NCBI RefSeq assembly: GCF_037325665.1
Contig: NC_090249.1
Coordinates: 35,933,461 to 35,997,460 of the forward strand
Origin: Littorina saxatilis
Taxonomy: Eukaryota > Mollusca > Gastropoda > Littorinimorpha > Littorinidae
Length of the DNA stretch: 64,000 bases
Direction: 5' to 3'
A model generated the notes under the pieces. It was not told the DNA's origin and ran no database searches. It was given only the letters and a program-made list of their open reading frames with translations. Positions within the stretch are counted from its first letter, which is position 1, and each line of letters opens with the position of its first letter. Made by a program: the position numbers and the translations under genes. Positions 45,137 to 55,708 of the stretch are shown piece by piece.

Positions 45137-45961
45137 TTATATTTAGTCAAGTTTTGACTAAATATTTTAACATCGAGGGGGAATCGAAACGAAGGTATGG
45201 TGTATGTGTGTCTGTGTGTGTGTGTGTGTAGAGCGATTCAGACTAAACTACTGGACCGATCTTTATGAAATTTGACATGAGAGTTCCTGGGTATGAAATC
45301 CCCGAACGTTTTTTTCATTTTTTTGATAAATGTCTTTGATGACGTCATATCCGGCTTTTCGTGAAAGTTGAGGCGGCACTGTCACGCCCTCATTTTTCAA
45401 CCAAATTGGTTGAAATTTTGGTCAAGTAATCTTCGACGAAGCCCGGGGTTCGGTATTGCATTTCAGCTTGGTGGCTTAAAAATTAATTAATGACTTTGGT
45501 CATTAAAAATCGGAAAATTGTAAAAAAAAATAAAAATTTATAAAACGATCCAAATTTACGTTTATCTTATTCTCCATCATTTGCTGATTCCAAAAACATA
45601 TAAATATGTTATATTCGGATTAAAAACAAGCTCTGAAAATTAAATATATAAAAATTATTATCAAAATTAAATTGTCCAAATCAATTTAAAAACACTTTCA
45701 TCTTATTCCTTGTCGGTTCCTGATTCCAAAAACATATAGATATGATATGTTTGGATTAAAAACACGCTCAGAAAGTTAAAACAAAGAGAGGTACAGAAAA
45801 GCGTGCTATCCTTCTTAGCGCAACTACTACCCCGCTCTTCTTGTCAATTTCACTGCCTTTGCCGTGAGCGGTGGACTGACGATGCTACGAGTATACGGTC
45901 TTGCTGAAAAATGGCAGCTACTTGACTAAATATTGTATTTTCGCCTTACGCGACTTGTTTA
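45137..45961 (+). repeat. ~825-bp repeat, second tandem copy
   Basis: Same unit as 44264-45136, in direct orientation with no spacer, slightly shorter through a smaller GT patch and small gaps. A short difference near the 3' end (TTGCTGAAAAATGGCAGCTA) separates the copies. Confidence 0.85.
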
Positions 45962-46138
45962 TTAATCTTTTCCTTTTTAAGCCTCCGCACTTGCTTTCCG
46001 GCTGCAAAAACCGGGTTTTGCCTCTGTGTTAATTTTATTCATTTGCAAAAGAAACCTTCCTATGCTTTGAAAAAATCATATCATGTCTTGACTTTCAACT
46101 GTACGCGCGTGTGTATATGTGTGTCACTACGGTGAGTA

Positions 46139-46205
<67 letters not shown>

Positions 46206-46467
46206 CGTGTCATTTGTGTCATCATAGTTTCAGTGAGTGTATGAGTGTAGATTGAGAGAGAATGAGAGAAAGTGAGAGAGAGTGAGTGTGTGGTTATTTG
46301 TTTGTGACTGTGTGCGTGCGTGTATGGGTGCGTGTGTGTGTGTATATGTGTGCGCGCGCGTGTGTGTGTGTGGTGTGTGTGTGTGTGTTTATGTGTGCCG
46401 TCAGTGTCACTTGTGTCATAGTGTCAGTATGTGCATGAGTGTACGTTTGTCTGTGTGTGCGTGTGTC

Positions 46468-46522
<55 letters not shown>
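45962..46522. repeat. Microsatellites: (GT)n then (GA)n
   Basis: (GT)n at 46130-46205 and 46280-46410, and (GA)n at 46470-46522. No genes; frames through them are low complexity. Confidence 0.85.
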
Positions 46523-46525
<3 letters not shown>

Positions 46526-46732
46526 CACTTCTTTGGCAATTTTGGACCAGACAGCGTCTTTATGTTTAACAGTTAGACTGTTCTGAAATTTGGACAGAAT
46601 AACCGTTCTTTCGTAAAACACTTCTGTCAAGAGTACAGCAATTTCACCATCTGAAAAAGGCGCAGAACGCCCCTCTGTGTCTACTTTCTTTTTGAGCGGC
46701 ACACGTGCCTTGCCATTTTCGTTGACTGCCAT
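46523..46732 (-). CDS. Myb/SANT-like DNA-binding domain exon
   Basis: On the minus strand a frame starts at ATG 46732 (MAVNENGKARVPLKKK) and reads RSAPFSDGEIAVLLTEVF, LSKFQNSLTVKHKDAVW and SKIAKEV, the three-helix pattern of Myb/SANT-like (Myb_DNA-bind_5-type) domains seen in Harbinger ORF2 and many transposon-derived proteins. After IAKEV the sequence runs into (CT)n, so an intron probably starts there or the gene is cut. About 70 codons are credible. It lies just inside the right end of the 5.16-kb element and probably supports end recognition; that role is inferred. Confidence 0.65.
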
Positions 46733-46934
46733 GTTGATAGAAACGTGCGCATGCGTATTAGTAGGGATTCCCCCAATTTCCCCGACCTTGACCTTAATAC
46801 TCTCGCTGTCACTACTTTGGCGTTCAAGTCAGTTCATGCATTGTGAACCGTTAGAAAGTTGACTTCGGGAGTTCCCACTTCGAAAAGAGGCCTCTACTTC
46901 CAGTGTTTCTTACTTCTAGTTCATGCATACGGGC
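46733..46934. other. Right terminal region of the 5.16-kb transposon
   Basis: Non-coding terminal segment leading to GCATACGGGC; likely the promoter side of the Myb/SANT-like exon. Confidence 0.5.
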
Positions 46935-48535
46935 CCAGGGGAATACAGGCTTATATTTGATCTTTCGTACCCGCATGGGCAGTCTGTTAATGACGGGATA
47001 CCAGCGGAGTTATGCACTGTGCAATACACCAGTTTTGATGCGGTAACAGGGGCGGGGATATAGCTCAGTTGGTAGCGCGCTGGATTTGTATTCAGTTGGC
47101 CGCTGTCAGCGCGAGTTCGATCCCAGGTTCGGCGGAAATTTATTTCACAGAGTCAACTTTGTGTGCAGACTCTCTTCGGTGTCCGAACCACCCCCCGTGT
47201 ATACTACATTGGGTGTGCACGTTAAAGATCCCACGATTGACAAAAGGGTCTTTCCTGGCAAAATTGCTCAGGCACAGTTAATAATTGTCTACCATACCCG
47301 TGTGACTTGGAATAAGGCCGTGAAAGGTAAATATGCGCCGACATGGCTGCAATCTACTGGCCGTATAAAATTTCATCTCACACGGCATCACTGCAGAGCG
47401 CCTAGAACTGTACCCACGGAATATGCGCGATATAAGCCTCATTGATTGATTGATTGATTGATTGGACGGCTACTTGTTTGTGGATAAGTCTCTACCATTC
47501 GGCTGTGCCATCTCCTGTTCCTTGTTTGAAAAGTTCAGTACCTTTCTTGAGTGGTGTGTACAACAAGCCTCCATGTCCAGTGATGTGATTCATTATTTGG
47601 ATGATTTTTGTGGGGGCGGTGTGTCAGAGGACAAGGCTAAAAGGATGTTAGACAGCCTGCTCGACACATTTAACGAGCTAGGCGTACCCGTAGCTCCTGA
47701 AAAAGTAGAAGGTCCTACTACATGTCTCAAGTTTCTCGGACTAGAAGTTGATACTGTTGCCCTGCAGGTGCGCATCCCAGAAGATAAGCTAAATGACCTC
47801 AAAGAGCTTGTCGCGAGCTTGTTGAACGGCAGGAAGAAGATCACTCTTCGTCAGTTACAGTCCTTGATTGGAAAGTTGAACTTTGCCTGTAGGGCAATCG
47901 TACCCGGGAGAGCTTTTTGCAGGAGACTGATTGATGCCACAAGAGGGGTCCAGAAGCCACATCACCACATACGGGTTACTGCGGACATGCGTCAGGATTT
48001 GCTAGTGTGGAGCTCCTTTTTGGAGATGCACAATGGGATCAGCATCATGCTGGAAGAAAGATGGGTTGACACCTCTCACCTTAACCTCTACACGGACGCG
48101 GCAGGAGGTGTAGGCTTTGGGGCTTTTTTCTGTGGGCATTGGGCATGTGGGGCCTGGCCAGTTGAGTGGCGTAGCAATGACCCAGACATAACGTTCAAGG
48201 AACTTTTTCCCATTGTCCTTGCAATTCACCTGTGGGGAAAAGAGCTGAGTAACCAGAAAGTATTATTTCATTGTGATAACATGGCAGTTGTTTGTATAAT
48301 CAACCGCCAAACTACCCGCTCAAGGCCAACCATGGGACTTGTGAGAACGTTGGTCAGTGTTTGCCTTGAGCATAACATCCTATTCAGGGCAAAGCACATA
48401 CCAGGCATCAGAAATGAAGTTGCTGATTCTCTTTCCCGGTTGCAGCTCAAGCGGTTCAGGGCCCTTGTTCCGGGTGCCGACACCCAACCGACAGAAGTCC
48501 CGCACGCCTTACTGCGGCAACTACAGCAGAAGTGA
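46935..48535 (+). pseudogene. RT and RNase H part of YR element 2
   Basis: Continues the RT after the transposon (YPHGQSVND-type stretch from ~46970), is itself interrupted by the SINE at 47052-47464, then reads DKSLPFGCAISCSLFEKFST, the catalytic HYLDDFCGG, VPVAPEKVEGPTTCLKFLG, the RNase H acidic sites LYTDAAGG, FKELFPIV and HCDNMAVV, and the AKHIPG-x-x-N-x-VADSLSR close. Ends at a stop that overlaps the start of the recombinase frame. Fossil. Confidence 0.88.
47052..47464 (+). mobile_element. tRNA-derived SINE with conserved core and (ATTG)n tail
   Basis: Head: GCGGGGATATAGCTCAGTTG gives a clean A box and GTTCGATCCC a B box, a good tRNA-type pol III promoter. Core: GTGCACGTTAAAGATCCCAC, a phrase seen in the central domain of several mollusc SINEs. 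Tail: (ATTG)n at 47444-47464. It lies within the RT of YR element 2, so it inserted after that element. No clear target duplication. Confidence 0.88.
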
Positions 48536-49341
48536 AGCGGCTTGTTTCAGCGGCCTTTGCTCCAGCAACGCAGGCAGCATACAAGCAAGGGATTGAAAGC
48601 TTTGAGGTTTTTAGAGGGGAACATGGTTTGGGGCATGAGTGGCCTGTACCGTCACAGCATGTTATTCATTTTGCTGCCCATCTCTCACTAACGGGAAGGG
48701 CCCATACAACGGCTCGCACCTATTTGGCTGGGATTGGTGCAAAACACAAGCTGAATGGATGGGATGACCCCACAGAGCATTTCCTGTTGAAGAAGTTATT
48801 GCAGGGCATGGCTAAGCTAGATAGACGACAGGATCAAAGGAAACCTATCACTTTTCAGAGACTCAAGGATTTAATTGGTGTCCTCCCGGGGGTGTGTGCT
48901 AATACTTTTGAACAGGCACTGTTTACAGCAGCCTTTTGCTTTGCCTTTTTTGGTTTCTTTCGGGTCAGTGAAATAGTGGGCCAAGGGAACGCAGTAAAGG
49001 GAGGGCGAACTGGGATCAGTTATGCTGATGTGGTACTAGGAGAAGACCTGACCGTCCATATTGCGGGGTCGAAAACAGACCAAGCAAACAAGGGCGAAAA
49101 GGTTGTGATGCGTAGAGTCGAGAGGCATCCCCAAGTTTGCCCAGTGAGAGCGATGGAGGCTTACCTTAGGGTTAGACCATGTGGACCGGGCCCGCTGTGG
49201 AAGCACTTTGATGGGTCATCACTGACCCGATACCAATTTCAGGCGGTTCTAAAGAAAGGGGCTAGCGTTCTGGGTTGGAAAGTAAACAGGTTCACTTCCC
49301 ACTCATTTCGTATTGGGGCAGTATGTATATACTTGGAGTGA
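48532..49341 (+). pseudogene. Tyrosine recombinase part of YR element 2
   Basis: N-terminal SAM-like helices (AAYKQGIESFEVFRGEHGLG, ARTYLAGIGAKHKLNGW), then FFRVSEIVGQG with the first catalytic Arg region, HIAGSKTDQ, and SHSFRIGA. It overlaps the RT/RNase H frame by a few bases, as in many compact retroelements. Fossil. Confidence 0.85.
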
Positions 49342-49606
49342 TAGTATGGGTCTTGTGTAAATAGAATAGTGGTCAGGTTTTCACCGCCAAAAATTTTTGT
49401 GTGTTTGTATGAGGCTGGTTCACACCGCTGCAGCGTTTGTTTTTACTTTGTGTTTTTCTTTAATATTTCAGAGTTACTGCTTTGGAAGGTTGTCACCTCC
49501 AAGTAGTGACGACAAAAGGTACATGTATAGAAATGAGTTCATGTTTTAGTCCTAATCCACCTTTTCTATAGTAGTTCCAGGAGTCCTTATCCTGGGATCA
49601 AGTCTG
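49342..49606 (+). other. Linker between recombinase and SGNH-like part, YR element 2
   Basis: No family-supported coding; contains a T-rich stretch ending in TTTAATATTTCAG at ~49470, which looks like a splice acceptor. Confidence 0.45.
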
Positions 49607-50125
49607 GTGGTCAGGCTTCAGCAGTTCTGCAGTACAAAAGGCACTGGGCTTCAGCTACCGCTGCCGGTGGTGTGGGCTGGGAAGTCCGGCCTTGGGTTTC
49701 CCCGGGCTCGGGCCAAGCTGATTGAAGCACTGGAGGACGCCCCCTCACCGAGCTATGTGGTACTCCACGTCGGAGGGAACGACGTGTGCCGGGTTGACCA
49801 GAGGCACTGGCGTGAGGAACTCGATGAACTGGTATGCTTTGTTAGGGCTTTTTGCCCGAAGGCGACCGTTGTCTGGTCGGACATGCTCCCGCGAAATTCG
49901 TGGAGACATGAAAGCTTTTCCAACGGGGGAGAAAATTCCCGCAAAAAATTAAACCGAAAGGCGAGAGGCCGCATTATGCAAGAGAAAGAAAAGGGACGGA
50001 TTGTTTACCACCCAAATTTTGAACACAGCCACCTTGCCGAAGATGGGGTGCATTTGAGCACCAAGGGGCTGGACCAGTTCAAAGCTGACTTTGAACTGCA
50101 ATTAACAGCTATGATTTTAGGCTAA
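49607..50125 (+). pseudogene. SGNH-hydrolase-like part of YR element 2
   Basis: 172 residues with SGNH blocks II-V: VVWAGKSGLGFPRARA (Gly turn), YVVLHVGGNDVCRV (GxND block), VVWSDMLPR, and DGVHLSTKGLDQFK (DxxH block). It follows the recombinase, unlike in element 1 where the module precedes Gag. Function in the element unknown. Component of a fossil. Confidence 0.78.
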
Positions 50126-51482
50126 AAGGGGGCTGGAATGGGTACGGATTGGCGAAAAACATCTATAGAATAGCTGTTAGGTGGCGGAAGATAGGCATGG
50201 AAAAGGGGAACACTTTACATGTCTGTCTATTTCAGTTTGTTAAAGTTTTAAAACATGTAATTTCTAGTGAAAATGAAACCTTTTAGAGCTTTTCGTAGCT
50301 GTACTGCAGGACCCCAGTGTGAGCCCTAACAAGCCACGGGATGTGGTGCGGTTCGGGGTCCTGTCACCTCCAGATAGCCTGAAAGCCTAGAATTCCTCTG
50401 TGAGGAGCTGGGAGCAGCGCACTTACAAAAACAGCAGCATGTATGCCTAAAGAAAGCACTGGGTTGGTTTACATCACCCACATGCTAGCTGAGGTAGTGC
50501 TAGGATGGTCAGAAAGACCTGTTGCTGGTCAGTCAATCTGGGGCCAGCTAACTGGGGGGGAAGGGGTTGCTAATAGTGTTCACTCTAACCATGTCTATCT
50601 GCTACCTATCCGTGCCCATTCATATGCCAAACATGTATAATACAAAGATTGCAACATGTGGAAAAACATGAATAAATGTGTATTGAACTGTTCATACCTC
50701 TTGTGTCATCAACTTACCTCCCTTGGCATAGTAGAGCGAATTGCTGATCATCACTTTTGTAAGTGCATTGACAAAGTATAATTGGCCCAGCATAACTGTA
50801 ACGGTTATTTGGATTGGTATCCTAACTGCGATCGCCCAGTTGAAAAAAGGTTATGTGTGATACCACAACTGGAGGATCAGTGGTAGGATAGTGATTGGGA
50901 TAGAATGTCATTTGTGATGCCAAGGGTGGTTTTTGTGTTGCATGGTTGTTGTCTCGTAATAATATGGTTTTATGTGATCATTATCATTGTTTTATGATTG
51001 CTTTATGAATACAAATTTGGTTGCAAGAAAAAATGTTTGCTGTCTTTTGCTGGAGAGCATACTGGGTGGTGCCATAAGTAATGCATATTGGAAGACGTAA
51101 ATTTAGAGTGGTCCATTTTGATCGTCCAAAAGAAACAGTAAGAAAAAGTTTATTTGCCTCAAACCTTTGGACTTCTGGTATTTTGTTGATTGTCCTTTGC
51201 TCATTATAACTGAATCTTATTTGCAAGAAAGCAACACATACATATTATTCAACTGAGAGATAACTCCTGGGACAAAAAGGTCACATCCTATGTGACATTT
51301 TGTGACACTCTGTTGTTTAGTTCCAACGAAGCTAAGTTTCACGCTACACTTTTAATTTCAGAGTGTAGTTTATCAACCTGGAGTATGCATCACTAATTTA
51401 TCAACCCTTTGTACAAGAGTAGCATGATGATTGATGATAAAAATGTTTATGAGTGGCAACAGAGACAAGATAATGAACTTAC
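50126..51482. other. 3' region of YR element 2, then spacer
   Basis: 50126-50700 is the untranslated end of element 2, with a direct resemblance to 62390-62690. After that, AT-rich sequence that may be the 3' part of the PIF1-like gene, but no further exon could be resolved. 51365-51450 shares a short dispersed repeat with 30050-30140. Confidence 0.5.
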
Positions 51483-51680
51483 CTTTTGTGCCTGCAACAG
51501 GTCAAATTTTCGTTGACTTCAGCGGAACCAACTTTGTAGTAGTCATGCACGGTAGAAGGTTGAGGAAGAACTTTTCTTGTGTCAAAGTTCACCACTCGCA
51601 AGCCTTCAATGCTTCTTGCTCGACCCAAGGCAACTCCAATTTGGCCAGGTTGGAAGACTTCTTCACAGTCAATCTCCACC
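51483..51680 (-). CDS. PIF1-like helicase exon 4 (motif VI region)
   Basis: Acceptor CATTCAAG at 51681-51688 and donor GTAAG from 51482. Reads VEIDCEEVFQPGQIGVALGR then ARSIEGLRVVNF, the VALGRAR block with the arginine finger. The frame stays open into the donor, so another exon should follow at lower coordinates. Confidence 0.85.
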
Positions 51681-51838
51681 CTTGAATGAAGAAACCAACC
51701 TTCTAGTTCTATTTATCACACAATCAAACATTTTTATTTACGATTTAAATGCGGTATGTTTGAATTGTTTGCTCCAATCACAAAAGTAGATCCCACAAAG
51801 TCTAGCTCCTAAACATGTATGTTGGGTAATAACATTTT

Positions 51839-51943
51839 TGTTGCTGGGTAAGTTGCCGAAAATGATTCCCCCCTCTGCTTCTTTCTCTTTGTAAACTTAA
51901 ATTGTAGGGCTAGTTATTTTTCAGTAACTTACCCAACAACCAA
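51839..51943. repeat. Short inverted repeat in intron 3 of the PIF1-like gene
   Basis: TTGCTGGGTAAGTTGCCGAAAA on the left, inverted as TTGTTGGGTAAGTTACTGAAA on the right, about 100 bases apart. A small foldback element. Confidence 0.5.
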
Positions 51944-53055
51944 AATCACAACGGGTCGGAATCCTTGATAGCTCATGGGTAGAGAATGTACACATTGTGG
52001 ATCTACTTTTTGCGACTCAAAAGTTCAGAACACTCTAATGTACAAAATATACATTTCTGGAGCAAACAATACAACCATACAGCAACTACAGGCTTGAACA
52101 TATGAATCTCAATATGAATTCCATGAGTTTGGTTGTTTTCTGAATTCAGATCTGCCGTGCACAATCATTTATAGCTAGCACGATTCCAAGGCAAGTAACT
52201 CTCATGTTTTGTCAAGCAACACGAGTAGTTCCCCTTTCAGATTTTAGCTGCAACGACAAGAGACTGCAATCCGACGGTAAGTTTTCAACAATATTTCATT
52301 TTATAAACAGATCACACCCAATCAAATGCAAACATCTAATCAATGTAAAGAACATGCAGCAGTTTCACACCCTATTTTGCCCCAGAAAACTGAACTTCAT
52401 ACAGTTTTTAACATTTGAACATGGGTGTAAAACTTCGTCTGCTAGTCACATTCAAGGAAAGAACATTTCCTGAGCGATACCAAAACATGAACAGAACACA
52501 CACTATCTGACTTTACCGCCACAGCAGAATAACAACATAACTGTGTAATTGATTTTAGTCAAGAACAGGAAATATCAAAAATAATGGTCTCAGTTCGCGG
52601 TCATGAAAAACATCGCATTTTTCATGATCCGCTAACTTCGACGATTATTTTTAATAATCACTGAGACTTGGCATGTAACCTCTACATAACTAGCCATACA
52701 AGTTTACAGAGAGAAAGAAGCAGAGGGCAAAAAAAAGAGAATAATACATGGTTTGCTGTGTCGTACCAGATTTGTTTAGTTAAAAAAAATATATATTGAC
52801 CTGCAAGCGAAAGCACACAATTTTTGTAGGCCATGCAGTTAAAAAAAAAGCAATTGCAGAAAATAACCTATTAGTCATATGTGTATGTTGAGATCATGGG
52901 AGTTTGTGAAACATAGGTGCTCAGTTTTAACTGGTTGACCACATATTGGTATTGTTTGGCTCTCTGGAACCGGGCATCACTAAAGCGGGATGCAAGTCTC
53001 AAACACATGCAAATCCTGGTAGAGTTATTTCCAAACATTGTCTATTGCAAGCTAC
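51944..53055. other. Intron 3 of the PIF1-like gene
   Basis: AT-rich. Bases 52602-52628 hold a palindrome (TCATGAAAAA, 7 bases, TTTTTCATGA). Nothing else recognised. Confidence 0.55.
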
Positions 53056-53161
53056 CTTTCAAGTGTCAGTCCTTGAGCTTTGTGGATGGTCAGTGCGAAG
53101 CTAGGAACTACTTGAAACTGATGCCTCACAGCGATGTCCTTCTTCTGTCGAGGATCATGGA
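53056..53161 (-). CDS. PIF1-like helicase exon 3 (TIHKAQG box)
   Basis: Acceptor TTTGTTTGTAG just right of 53161, donor GGTAGC beyond 53056. Codes VHDPRQKKDIAVRHQFQVVP then SFALTIHKAQGLTLER, the SAWALTIHKSQG-type motif V that grips single-stranded DNA in PIF1 helicases. Phases fit exons 2 and 4. Confidence 0.88.
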
Positions 53162-53369
53162 CTACAAACAAAATGAAAGTACAATCTTATCAATACATCT
53201 ATACATATCAGGGATGGCCAAATCTCGAAATTTTAACTCACCAAACGGGTGAGTAACTTACAAGAAAGTTACTTACTTATGCCTTTGACCTCGCCCTGGG
53301 CATAGGCTGCCAACAAGAGTTTGCACACACACCGGCTGTGAATATGGTCGGCAGCCTCAAAAAATTTTG

Positions 53370-53552
53370 TTATCTTCCAGCCTCCGACCCCCTTCCTGGA
53401 CACCTTGCACATGCATTGCTGAAATCCAAAGTGATTATCCACAACACCATCCCTGACTCAGCGAACTCGCTAAGTCTTCGCACAAACGAATGACCGTACA
53501 CCATGATATTTCCACACTTGCAGGATGACCCAGATTTCGCTGATCTAGCCAT
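53370..53552 (-). pseudogene. SGNH-like N-terminal fragment in intron 2
   Basis: Reads CGNIMVYGHSFVRRLSEFAE, matching the block I region of the SGNH-like frame in YR element 1 (VGHSHARRLGEF). Only this short piece is evident, so it is a relic, probably from another YR element. Confidence 0.5.
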
Positions 53553-54044
53553 TGTTTTCGGAACGAAGACCTGGAGTTATGCTCAGCGCTAACTACACTG
53601 ATCAACCACAGTTTTTCCCAAACAAATTGTGTCAGTGTGCACCCCTGCACCTTACGAGGTATAACTTGACCACATAAAAACATCAAATTCAGTACTTATT
53701 CCTTCGAACCAAGTCGAATCTCCCCTTCGATGAAAAAACTTGTCAGTGTTGTAGCGTCCCTTTTGAGAAGTGGCCTTGACCCTTGATAGCGAATCTATCA
53801 TGACAAGAAAGGTGGACTAGGCCAGTGGACTCAAAATAAAGTGGGATCGGTCTTGGGGCCTGTCACTAAACTCCTCAACTTAAATTTCATTTGTATTTTT
53901 GAACAAAATATGACATTTTACTCAGATCTTGACAGTCACTGTTCACCTCGACTGCTAGCGCGGTCTTGGAAGAACACTGACTGTCTCGATCTGTGTAAAA
54001 TGTTATATTTTGGTAAAATATTCAAATAACGTGTAGTAAAGTCT

Positions 54045-54785
54045 AAACAAGAAGGGCAAAGCCCATACGACTCACATGCTTTACACATTTTTCCTACCAA
54101 AATACATGTGACTTTGACCCAAGGTCAAGGTCATCCAAGGTCATGCAACACAAAGCTGTTAATTCAAGACATAGGAAGTACAATGGTGCTTATTGGCTCT
54201 TTCTACCATGAGATATGGTCACTTTTAGTGGTTCACTACCTTATTTTGGTCACATTTTATAAGGGTCAAAGTGACCTTGACCTTGATCATATGTGACCAA
54301 ATGTGTCTCATGATGAAAGCATAACATGTGCCCCACATAATTTTTAAGTTTGAAACAGTTATCTTCCATAGTTCAGGGTCAAGGTCACTTCAAAATATGT
54401 ATACAATCCAACTTTGAAGAGCTCCTGTGACCTTGACCTTGAAGCAAGGTAAACCAAACTGGTATCAAAAGATGGGGCTTACTTTGCCCTATATATCATA
54501 TATAGGTGAGGTATTCAATCTCAAAGACTTCAGAGAAAATGGGGAAAATGTGAAAAATAGCTGTTTTTTAGGCAACATTTATGGCCCCTGCGACCTTGAC
54601 CTTGAAGCAAGGTCAAGATGCTATGTATGTTTTTTGGGGCCTTGTCATCATACACCATCTTGCCAAATTTGGTACTGATAGACTGAATAGTGTCCAAGAA
54701 ATATCCAACGTTAAAGTTTTCCGGACGGACGGACGACTCGGGTGAGTACATAGACTCACTTTTGCTTCGCATGTGAGTCAAAAAG
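54045..54785 (+). repeat. Half-site-rich repeat, second copy
   Basis: Starts ACAAGAAGGGCAAAGCCC, contains at least four CTTGACCTTGA or AAGGTCAAGGTCA phrases (near 54120, 54270, 54425, 54595), then GGACGGACGGACG, and ends GCATGTGAGTCAAAAA. The ends are partly inverted (GACTCACATGC / GCATGTGAGTC). Same family as 3277-4010. It lies in intron 2 of the PIF1-like gene. Confidence 0.75.
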
Positions 54786-54820
54786 GATGAAGTCTTACAT
54801 CAGGAAGCCTTTAAAGTTTG

Positions 54821-54946
54821 TATGTGTGCTGTACGTTGTACAGTAAGCTATAAGGCTGATTGTATGTGTGCTGTACGTAGTACAGTAAGCTATAAGGCTG
54901 ATTGTATGTGTGCTGTACGTAGTACAGTAAGCTATAAGGCTGATTT
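54821..54946 (+). repeat. 42-bp tandem repeat, three copies
   Basis: Unit TATGTGTGCTGTACGTAGTA plus CAGTAAGCTATAAGGCTGAT, starting at 54821, 54863 and 54905, nearly identical. Confidence 0.95.
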
Positions 54947-55313
54947 TGCAGATTCTTTTTTCATAACCTCTCAAAATTCACATCTATTTTAAGACTCCTT
55001 CCTGTTCCAATACCTGTTTTTCTGAAAATGTTGAACATTTTAGAAGTCAGGTTCCATTTTGAAGATAAATCAGAGTACATTGTGTAATAATTAACAATAT
55101 CAAATATTCCATCCACATAAACAATGTGAGATGAATGGTGGTTTCTTGCCCGACCAGCGTTTTAGCCTGTTTGAGGGAAGCATATTGTTGTTTGTTTCAT
55201 CTTTATGAACTGAGGATGGTTGTTTTTTTAAATTTTACCCAGGTTGTTTTACAGTAGATTTTAGACCCCTCAATCTAAAACTTATTCCTCCATTTTAAGA
55301 CCATGATTTCTCT

Positions 55314-55539
55314 TTAACCCTTACACTGGTGCAATTCTGTAACACATGTTACATAGCCACTGGTGAATTAACAGAGAGAAAAAGAACAAAAAACGGTCAT
55401 ATAGGTTTTCGCATCCATGGAAGGTAATCGGAACCGACCAAACAGACTGAGCCAGTAGCGCAACATATGTCGTGACAACCAGGTGACAGTATAGGTAAAG
55501 TAGCGCGACATATGTCGCGACAACCAGCCTAAGGGTTAA
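55314..55539. mobile_element. piggyBac-type MITE, 226 bp
   Basis: TTAACCCTTACACTGGT on the left and, inverted, TTAACCCTTAGGCTGGT on the right; TTAA at both ends. Internal duplicated CATATGTCG-GACAACCAG phrases. No coding. Confidence 0.75.
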
Positions 55540-55708
55540 TAATCTCTGTATATTTACCCTTCCTCTTTTCTTAAGACCTATAAATTGTGTCAGATTTTGA
55601 ATTGTCTCAAAAAATTGGGGTGGCGGGTGCCCACTGTAAATGAAAATGATGACAAAATAAAATGTAAACTCAGTAAAAATTCAGGTAAACAAAAAAACAC
55701 AGGCATAC

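Larger units (their letters stand above)
41775..46934. mobile_element. 5.16-kb TIR transposon with Myb/SANT-like exon, inserted in RT of YR element 2
   Basis: GCCCGTATGC at 41775-41784 is repeated inverted as GCATACGGGC at 46925-46934, and CCAGG flanks both sides (41770-41774, 46935-46939), a 5-bp target duplication. The related RT of element 3 shows the uninterrupted site. A further inverted match, ACTCCCGAAGT, lies just inside each end. The right part encodes a Myb/SANT-like domain on the minus strand. Most of the interior is satellite, microsatellite and further nested repeats. No catalytic transposase is recognised and the superfamily is unassigned. Confidence 0.8.
40440..50700 (+). mobile_element. 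YR retroelement 2 (Ngaro/DIRS-like), interrupted by a transposon and a SINE
   Basis: Order on the plus strand: Gag-like (40440-41438), RT in two pieces around a 5.16-kb insertion (41775-46934) with a SINE at 47052-47464, RT/RNase H (to 48535), YR (48532-49341), and an SGNH-like frame (49607-50125). Sequence near 50560-50690 resembles the 3' region of element 3 (TATGTCTATCT, TATGCCAAA, AATAAATGT), which sets the approximate right end. Terminal repeats were not identified, so outer ends are estimates. Broken by two insertions and a few other breaks. Confidence 0.75.

Noticed and set aside
46282-46569. 95-codon plus-strand frame
   Set aside because: Made of GT and GA microsatellite; the real signal here is the Myb/SANT-like exon on the other strand.
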